Assembly (NCBI GenBank): GCA_035638495.1
Contig: DASQZW010000251.1
Coordinates: 44,563 to 108,562 of the forward strand
Direction: 5' to 3'
Source of the DNA: CF-161 sp035638495
GTDB taxonomy: Bacteria; Chloroflexota; Dormibacteria; Dormibacterales; Dormibacteraceae
DNA length: 64,000 nt
The position numbers and the translations under genes are program-made. Numbering within the stretch: position 1 is the first letter of the stretch; each line of letters starts with the position of its first letter. This document shows, one piece after another, positions 59,299 through 64,000 of this stretch. Below the pieces are notes generated by a model. It made no database searches, was not told where the DNA came from, and saw only the letters and a program-made list of their open reading frames with translations.

Positions 59299-60707
59299 CA
59301 GCCGACCGACCCCTCCATCTCGAGCTGGATCAGCCGGTTGAGTTCCACCGCGTACTCGAGCGGCAGTTCCTTCGTGAAGGGCTCGATGAACCCGTTCACG
59401 ATCATCGTCTCGGCCTCGGCCTGCGGGATGCCCCGGCTCTGCAGGTAGAACAGCTGCTCGTCCGAGACCTTGCTCACCGTCGCTTCATGGGCGAGGTTCA
59501 CCTGCGGCTCGTCGCACTCGATGTACGGGTACGTGTCACTGATGGACTCGTCGTCCAGCAGGAGCGCGTCGCACTTCACGAAGGACTTCACGTCGTGGCA
59601 GTTCGGATGGACCTTGACGAGGCCCCGGTAGGACGTGCGGCCCCCGGCCTTCGAGATCGACTTGGACGTGATGGTCGAGGTCGTGTACGGCGCGACGTGC
59701 ACCATCTTGCCGCCGGCGTCCTGGTGCTGACCCCTGCCGGCGAACGCCACGCTGAGCACATCGCCCTTGGCGCCCGGCTCCATCAGGAAGACGGAGGGGT
59801 ACTTCATCGTGATCTGTGAGCCCAGGTTGCCGTCGACCCACTCCATGGTGGCGTCGCCGTAGGCGGCCGCGCGCTTCGTGACGAGGTTGTAGACGTTCGT
59901 CGACCAGTTCTGGATCGTGGTGTAGCGGCAGCGAGCGCCTCGCTTGACGACGATCTCGACGACTGCCGAGTGCAGGGAGTCCGTCGTGTAGATCGGGGCG
60001 GTGCAGCCCTCGATGTAGTGGACGAACGAGCCCTCGTCGCAGATGATCAGCGTCCGCTCGAACTGGCCCATGTTCTCGGCGTTGATGCGGAAGTACGCCT
60101 GCAGCGGGATGTCCACCCGGACGCCCTTGGGCACGTAGATGAACGAGCCGCCCGACCAGACCGCCGTGTTCAGCGCGGAGAACTTGTTGTCCGCCGGCGG
60201 GATGATCGTGCCGAAGTACTCCTTGAAGAGGTCGGGGTGCTCGCGGAGAGCGGTGTCGGTGTCCAGGAAGACGACGCCCTTCTTCTCCAGCTCCTGGTGC
60301 AGCGAGTGGTAGACCACCTCCGACTCGTACTGGGCGGCCACCCCGGCCAGGAACTTGCGCTCGGCCTCGGGCACGCCGAGCCGGTCGAAGGTGCGCTTGA
60401 TGTCGTCCGGCACCTCGTCCCAGGACTTGCCCTGCTTCTCGGTCGACTTCAGGTAGTAGAAGATGTTGTCGAAGTCGATCCGCGACAGGTCGGCGCCCCA
60501 GGTCGGCATGGCCTTCCTCTCGAAGATCCGGAGCGACCGAAGCCGCAGCTCCGTCATCCACTCGGGCTCGCCCTTCATCCAGGAGATCTCCCTGACGATC
60601 TCCTCGCTCAGGCCCCGCTTGGCCTTGAAGACGTACTTCTCGGGGTCGAAGAACCCGTACTTCTCGCGGTAGTCCTCGCCGACGCTGATCTGTGGCACGA
60701 CGGCCAT
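59298..60707 (-). CDS. sufB: SufB subunit of the SufBCD Fe-S assembly complex
   Basis: 469 residues from the ATG at 60707, which has a strong site, AAGGAGGTGAGG, inside the end of sufC. IVREISWMKGEPEWM, GTIIPPADNKFSALNTAVWS, GCTAPIYTTDSLHSAVVE (cluster Cys) and QVNLAHEATVSKVSDEQLFY are SufB signatures. Nascent clusters form on SufB using sulphur from SufS-SufU. Confidence 0.96.
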   Translation of the reverse strand: MAVVPQISVGEDYREKYGFFDPEKYVFKAKRGLSEEIVREISWMKGEPEWMTELRLRSLRIFERKAMPTWGADLSRIDFDNIFYYLKSTEKQGKSWDEVPDDIKRTFDRLGVPEAERKFLAGVAAQYESEVVYHSLHQELEKKGVVFLDTDTALREHPDLFKEYFGTIIPPADNKFSALNTAVWSGGSFIYVPKGVRVDIPLQAYFRINAENMGQFERTLIICDEGSFVHYIEGCTAPIYTTDSLHSAVVEIVVKRGARCRYTTIQNWSTNVYNLVTKRAAAYGDATMEWVDGNLGSQITMKYPSVFLMEPGAKGDVLSVAFAGRGQHQDAGGKMVHVAPYTTSTITSKSISKAGGRTSYRGLVKVHPNCHDVKSFVKCDALLLDDESISDTYPYIECDEPQVNLAHEATVSKVSDEQLFYLQSRGIPQAEAETMIVNGFIEPFTKELPLEYAVELNRLIQLEMEGSVG

Positions 60708-60709
60708 GG

Positions 60710-61507
60710 CTACCTCACCTCCTTGGAATCGCTGACGGCGGCCGCGGCGGGCTCGTCCGCCCACTCCGCGTACCCGGTCCGCTCGAGCGCGTCGGCCACC
60801 TCCGAGCCGCCTGAGCGCACGACCTGCCCGTTCACGAGCACGTGCACGACGTCCGGCTTGATGAACTGGAGGATCCGGGTGTAGTGGGTGATGATGAGCA
60901 CGCCCAGGTCCGGGCCGCGCATCGAGTTGATCGCCTCGCTCACGAACTTGATGGAGTCGATGTCGAGGCCGGAGTCCGTCTCGTCGAGGATCGCGATCTC
61001 CGGCTTGAGCACCGCCATCTGGAGGATCTCGGCGCGCTTCTTCTCGCCGCCGGAGAACCCCTCGTTGATGTAGCGGGAGAGGAAGCTGTCGTCCATCCGG
61101 AGCGTCTGCATGGGCTCCTTCAGGAGCGCGCGGAACTCGCGCGGCGAGATTGCCTTGGACTTGTCCTTGCCGTCGTAGCCTCGCCTGGCGTTCAGCGCCG
61201 TGCGCAGGAAGTTCGCCATGGTCACGCCGGGCACGACGGTCGGGTACTGGAAGGCGAGGTAGACGCCCAGGCGGGCCCGCTCGTCGGGCTCCAGCTCCAG
61301 CAGGTCGCGACCCCCGAACAGCACCTCACCGGCCGTCACCTCGTAGCCGGGGTGGCCCATCAGGGTGTTCGAGAGCGTGCTCTTGCCGGATCCGTTGGGC
61401 CCCATGACCGCGTGTACCTCGCCCCGGCTCAGGCCCAGGGAGACGCCGCGCAGGATCTCGCGCCCCTCGACGGAGACGTGCAGGTCCTTGATCTCGAAGT
61501 CAGCCAA
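60710..61507 (-). CDS. sufC: SufC ATPase of the SufBCD complex
   Basis: 265 residues. Walker A GPNGSGKS, AFQYPTVVPGV (Q-loop), FSGGEKKRAEILQ (signature) and LDETDSGLDID (SufC-type Walker B) are complete. A C-terminal acidic Ala-rich extension ends the protein. ATP hydrolysis drives shape changes in SufBD. It overlaps the end of sufR by eight bases. Confidence 0.95.
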   Translation of the reverse strand: MADFEIKDLHVSVEGREILRGVSLGLSRGEVHAVMGPNGSGKSTLSNTLMGHPGYEVTAGEVLFGGRDLLELEPDERARLGVYLAFQYPTVVPGVTMANFLRTALNARRGYDGKDKSKAISPREFRALLKEPMQTLRMDDSFLSRYINEGFSGGEKKRAEILQMAVLKPEIAILDETDSGLDIDSIKFVSEAINSMRGPDLGVLIITHYTRILQFIKPDVVHVLVNGQVVRSGGSEVADALERTGYAEWADEPAAAAVSDSKEVR

Positions 61508-62120
61508 TGTGTTTCCTCTCAGCGTTGGTGATGTCGTAGGTGCAGCTCGCGTCGCCGTCGCCGAGCCAGCTCGAACGGACGACCGGGGCCCCGAGGAGCC
61601 GCCGGTACAGGTCCTGCTCCTGCCGGCACGGATGGCCGCCTCGGGCGGCGACGTCCTGGATGGGGCAGTTGCAGTGTCGAAGCTGGAGCCCGCCGTCTTC
61701 CGCCTCCAGCAGCTCGGTCATGTGACCGCGCTCGCTCGTCAGCCGGACCAGTTCGCGGACGCGCCCCGCGAAGTCTAGGCCGGCCAGCCGCGCACCGTAC
61801 TCGGCCTCCAGCCGCCGCGCGCGAGCGGCGAAGAAGCGCTCCAGCTCCGCCTGGTCGAGGAACTCGACCAGCTCCCCGGCGAGCTCGCGGTGGCCGCTGG
61901 GGAAGTGGTCGCCGGCGGCGGGCGTCAGCCGGTAGACGTGGCCGGGTCGTCCCGGTCCCCGGTGCTCGTCCGTCGACACTTCCACCAGACCCCGGGCCAG
62001 CAGCGTCTCCAGGTGCCGGAGCGCGCCCTGCTTGCTCACGCCCAGGTGCTCCGCCACGTCCGCCAGGCCGGCCGAGCCCCTGGCCTTCAGCAGCGCGAGG
62101 ACGTCCTGCTTGCGGTCCAT
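61500..62120 (-). CDS. sufR: SufR Fe-S-sensing repressor of the suf operon
   Basis: 206 residues. The N-terminal winged helix reads VLALLKARGSAGLADVAEHLGV...GALRHLETLLARGLV. The C-terminal cluster-binding region has HCNCPIQDVAARGGHPCRQE, with three conserved Cys. SufR holds a cluster and represses the suf genes when clusters are plentiful. It is the first gene of the operon, and the 16-bp dyad upstream (62146-62161) is its probable binding site. Confidence 0.93.
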   Translation of the reverse strand: MDRKQDVLALLKARGSAGLADVAEHLGVSKQGALRHLETLLARGLVEVSTDEHRGPGRPGHVYRLTPAAGDHFPSGHRELAGELVEFLDQAELERFFAARARRLEAEYGARLAGLDFAGRVRELVRLTSERGHMTELLEAEDGGLQLRHCNCPIQDVAARGGHPCRQEQDLYRRLLGAPVVRSSWLGDGDASCTYDITNAERKHIG

Positions 62121-62131
62121 CGATGCTGTGG

Positions 62132-62161
62132 ATTGTACCGATTTGTCAACAAGAATGTTGA
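62132..62161 (-). promoter_or_regulatory. suf promoter with SufR operator
   Basis: The dyad TCAACA-AGAA-TGTTGA (62146-62161) is a perfect 6-bp inverted repeat. On the minus strand TTGACA (62144-62149) overlaps it, and TACAAT (62132-62137) is 11 bases upstream of the sufR ATG. If TACAAT is the -10 box, the transcript would start within a few bases of the ATG, so it would be leaderless or nearly so. A repressor on the dyad would block polymerase. Confidence 0.6.
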
Positions 62162-62286
62162 TAAACCCTGACGGCGCTCGTCGAGCGGGCCTGGTCGGGG
62201 ATGGGCATGTCGCACCGGTGCCTCAGATGGGGGTCACACGGGATACCCTTCGTTGGGATCGTGGTCGACGTGGGCCTGGGCGTGGG

Positions 62287-62844
62287 GTGACGGACCCGCC
62301 GGCGGCGTTCGCGGCGCCCGCCTCCGCGCGGTCGGCGCGTGACCTCGGCTGGCGGCGCGTGCTGGTCGTCGGTTCGTCCGGTGCCGGCAAGACCACCTTC
62401 GCCGTACGCCTGGCCGAGGTGCTCGGCCTGCCCGTGATCCACCTCGACGCGGAGTACTGGCGGCCTGGCTGGCAGCACACGCCCGCCGACGAATGGCCGG
62501 CTCGGGTCGACGACCTCACCGCTCGCGACGGGTGGGTCATGGACGGCAACTACGGGGGCACGCTCGAGCGGCGGCTCTCGCGCGCCGAGGCCGTAGTCTT
62601 CCTCGACGTGCCCCGTCTGACCTGCCTCCGGCGGGTGATCGTGCGTTCCTGGCGCTATCGAGGCCGGCCCGGCCCCGGTCTCCCGGACGGCTGCCCCGAG
62701 CGCCTCGAGTGGCAGTTCCTGATGTGGGTGTGGAACTACGAGCGCCGGTCCCGCGGGCGAGTCGTCTCGCTGCTCTCAGCGTCGGGCCTGCCGGTCGTGC
62801 ACGTGCGCGGGAAGCGGGAGGCGGACCGGTGGCTGACGACCTGA
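62287..62844 (+). CDS. P-loop kinase-like protein (adenylate kinase/FlaR topology-modulation type)
   Basis: 185 residues from the GTG at 62287 (ATG 62227 would add 20 residues of low similarity). Walker A is GSSGAGKT; LPVIHLDAEYWRPGW, DGWVMDGNYGGTLERRL and AVVFLDVPRLTCLRRVIVRSWRY follow, as in the group of small P-loop proteins annotated as DNA topology modulation protein or adenylate kinase-related. It probably phosphorylates a nucleotide or other small molecule. It is divergent from the suf operon. Sixteen bases of overlap join it to the next gene. Confidence 0.75.
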   Translation: MTDPPAAFAAPASARSARDLGWRRVLVVGSSGAGKTTFAVRLAEVLGLPVIHLDAEYWRPGWQHTPADEWPARVDDLTARDGWVMDGNYGGTLERRLSRAEAVVFLDVPRLTCLRRVIVRSWRYRGRPGPGLPDGCPERLEWQFLMWVWNYERRSRGRVVSLLSASGLPVVHVRGKREADRWLTT

Positions 62845-63338
62845 CGGCGCTCTCCGGCGAGGAGATCGAGGCGCGGGTGGCCGGCGTGCGCGCCAGGATG
62901 CGGCCGGTCGAGCAGCAGCTCGCGGAGCTGCGCGCGGAGCGCGACGTGCTCCTGACCGAGCTGCGGCGCCGGGACCGGCTGGCCAGCCGGGAGCGCCGCG
63001 CCGGCCTGCGTGAGGCGATGCGGGCCGGCGACCTGCCGACGCTGGGTCAGCTGGTCGCTACCGCCGAGGCTGGCTCACTCGACGACTACCGCTATCACTT
63101 GAAGACAGGCGGTGAGGTGCGCCTCGGCTTTCCGGGGGCGCGGCCGAGCCTCACCTTCACCGACGGCCGGCGCGCGGTCCAGGCGCACGACCTCGCCCGG
63201 GCGGCCGAGCTGTACGCCGCCGGGTGGGAGCTCGGCAGTCCGGGCCGGCCCGGCACGCGCGTGCACTTTCCAGGCACGCGGCAGGAACGCCTGGTCGACC
63301 CGGACGAATTGCACGTCAGCCCTTCCAGTGGTGCTTGA
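62829..63338 (+). CDS. Uncharacterised coiled-coil protein
   Basis: 169 residues from the GTG at 62829. The N-terminal 80 residues form a probable coiled coil (VEQQLAELRAERDVLLTELR, RDRLASRERRAGLREAMRAG). A beta-rich part follows (LKTGGEVRLGFPGARPSLTF, ELGSPGRPGTRVHFPGTR). I recognise no family. Overlap with the upstream kinase-like gene suggests cotranslation. Confidence 0.55.
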   Translation: MADDLTALSGEEIEARVAGVRARMRPVEQQLAELRAERDVLLTELRRRDRLASRERRAGLREAMRAGDLPTLGQLVATAEAGSLDDYRYHLKTGGEVRLGFPGARPSLTFTDGRRAVQAHDLARAAELYAAGWELGSPGRPGTRVHFPGTRQERLVDPDELHVSPSSGA

Positions 63339-63341
63339 ACA

Positions 63342-63359
63342 AAAACCTGTACAGGTTTT
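63342..63359. promoter_or_regulatory. 18-bp perfect palindrome before the BON-domain gene
   Basis: AAAACCTGT and ACAGGTTTT form an uninterrupted perfect palindrome, four bases after the stop codon of the coiled-coil gene and 51 bases before the BON gene. The AT-rich arms and the lack of a loop favour an operator for a dimeric regulator over a terminator. Confidence 0.45.
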
Positions 63360-63409
63360 GCGCGATTTCCCGAGCAACACGCAGGAACCAAACTTGATAG
63401 CCTACGCGC

Positions 63410-64000
63410 ATGGGCAACGCAAGTAGGTGGCGGGCTGAGCGGGCGCTGGACACGGCGATCGGCGCGCTCGACTCGGCCCGCGGAACTCTGGTACAGCGTC
63501 TCGACGAACTCGACATCGAAGCCATGCGCAGGCGTGGAATCCGTTTCGCCGGCTCCCTCCGCACCGACCTGACGCGGCGGCTGCAGCCCCGCAGGCGGCG
63601 CGTGTCGCCATGGGGCGTGGCCGGCATCGCCGGCGTCGTGCTGCTGGGCGCGGCCGCCGTGGGCATCGGCTTCGTCGTCTACGACCGGGAGCGCCGGGAG
63701 GGCGCGCGCCGGCGCCTGAACGACGTGCAGTCACGAGCCCGCGAGCGCTACGCGGAGCTGACCGGCGGGCGCACGCGGGCCGAGGCGGACCTGGAGGAGA
63801 GGGTCCGGCAGGCGGTCGCGAACGGAGGCGCGGCGCCACAGGACCTCGACATCGTGGTCGAGGGCCGGACCGTGTACCTGCGCGGCAAGGTGGCGGACCC
63901 CGCCGCGGTGGATGCCGCGGCCGAGCGCATCCACGGCGTCCCCGGCGTGGTGGCCGTGGTCAACCTGACCACGAGCGCCCGCGAGCAGACCCCCACCAGC
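63410..64000 (+). CDS. BON-domain membrane protein (3' end outside window)
   Basis: The frame is open from the ATG at 63410 to the window end (197 codons). A basic, helical N-terminal part is followed by a membrane helix (about residues 69-93, WGVAGIAGVVLLGAAAVGIG), a charged linker (RRLNDVQSRARERYAEL), and a BON domain: DLEERVRQAVANGG, LDIVVEGRTVYLRGKVADP, IHGVPGVVAVVNLTT. BON domains bind lipids or other envelope parts. No ribosome-binding site is obvious before the ATG. Confidence 0.75.
   Translation, partial: MGNASRWRAERALDTAIGALDSARGTLVQRLDELDIEAMRRRGIRFAGSLRTDLTRRLQPRRRRVSPWGVAGIAGVVLLGAAAVGIGFVVYDRERREGARRRLNDVQSRARERYAELTGGRTRAEADLEERVRQAVANGGAAPQDLDIVVEGRTVYLRGKVADPAAVDAAAERIHGVPGVVAVVNLTTSAREQTPTS

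Noticed and set aside
63342..63359. LexA (SOS) box
   Set aside because: CTGT and ACAG are adjacent without the 8-base spacer of the proteobacterial box, and no Gram-positive type GAAC-N4-GTTC pattern is present.

Overview
The window is a dense, very GC-rich bacterial chromosome segment (roughly 70 % G+C judged by eye) with about 70 protein genes, many ATGA/GTGA or TGATG overlaps between neighbours, frequent GTG starts, and no rRNA, tRNA, CRISPR array, insertion sequence or phage gene that I could see. The gene mix (SufRCBD-Rieske-SufSU operon, fused E1 alpha-beta 2-oxo acid dehydrogenase, DUF2342-type metalloprotease, HspR-like MerR regulator, Tat-exported lipoprotein binding proteins, ACT-DUF5612 protein) suggests a Chloroflexota-type organism, possibly Limnocylindria-like; a deep actinobacterial lineage is the alternative. 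This is inference from family content only.

Layout. 1-342: 3' end of trehalose-6-phosphate synthase. 354-3008: class A penicillin-binding protein. 3254-5159: MerR/HspR-like regulator, zinc-ribbon protein, HExxH metalloprotease. 5160-6138: two copies of a 145-nt palindromic element, a damaged gene fragment and the full membrane-protein gene it came from. 6135-8323: small nucleotide-fold protein, SDR, Gre C-terminal-like protein, broken acetyltransferase. 8375-12696: very large BNR/sortilin-like propeller, 44-aa membrane protein, esterase. 12995-16835: Ski2-like helicase whose 5' end runs into a third element copy, and a family III CoA-transferase. 17117-28607: two complete oligopeptide ABC uptake sets with near-identical promoters, one shared pair of ATPases, and an M20 dipeptidase. 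28638-32889: decayed VapBC pair, RidA, second M20 dipeptidase, orotate phosphoribosyltransferase, dihydroorotase-type amidohydrolase.

33233-35668: MBL hydrolase, nitroreductase and ParA. 35759-40422: a five-gene overlapping unit (CvpA, sugar-type MFS carrier, arginase fold, FAD oxidase, lipoprotein). 40432-44727: small membrane protein, 2'-5' RNA ligase, intact toxin-antitoxin pair with its operator, GlcG-like protein, SDR, eIF2B-like protein, ACT-DUF5612 protein. 44795-51204: MarR regulator and a carbon-oxidation block on the minus strand (citrate synthase, E3, E1, E2). 51284-54610: CDF transporter, AAA ATPase with an unfamiliar N-terminal region, hydroxyacid dehydrogenase. 54675-55315: AbrB-PIN toxin-antitoxin pair. 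55446-62120: nine-gene suf operon on the minus strand with its SufR repressor gene first and a probable operator at 62146-62161. 62287-64000: P-loop kinase-like protein, coiled-coil protein, and a BON-domain membrane protein cut by the window end.

The most unusual signal is a family of palindromic DNA elements. Three long copies (5167-5311, 5516-5660, 15438-15596 in the opposite orientation) all lie with the same end against the 5' side of a gene, are open in the same element-relative reading frame, and read in frame into the gene. No ATG, GTG or TTG codon was found between the element and the conserved part of the protein. Short single-arm versions sit between genes like terminators. A second, unrelated palindrome family occurs as closely spaced pairs at 44723-44784 and 55355-55417.
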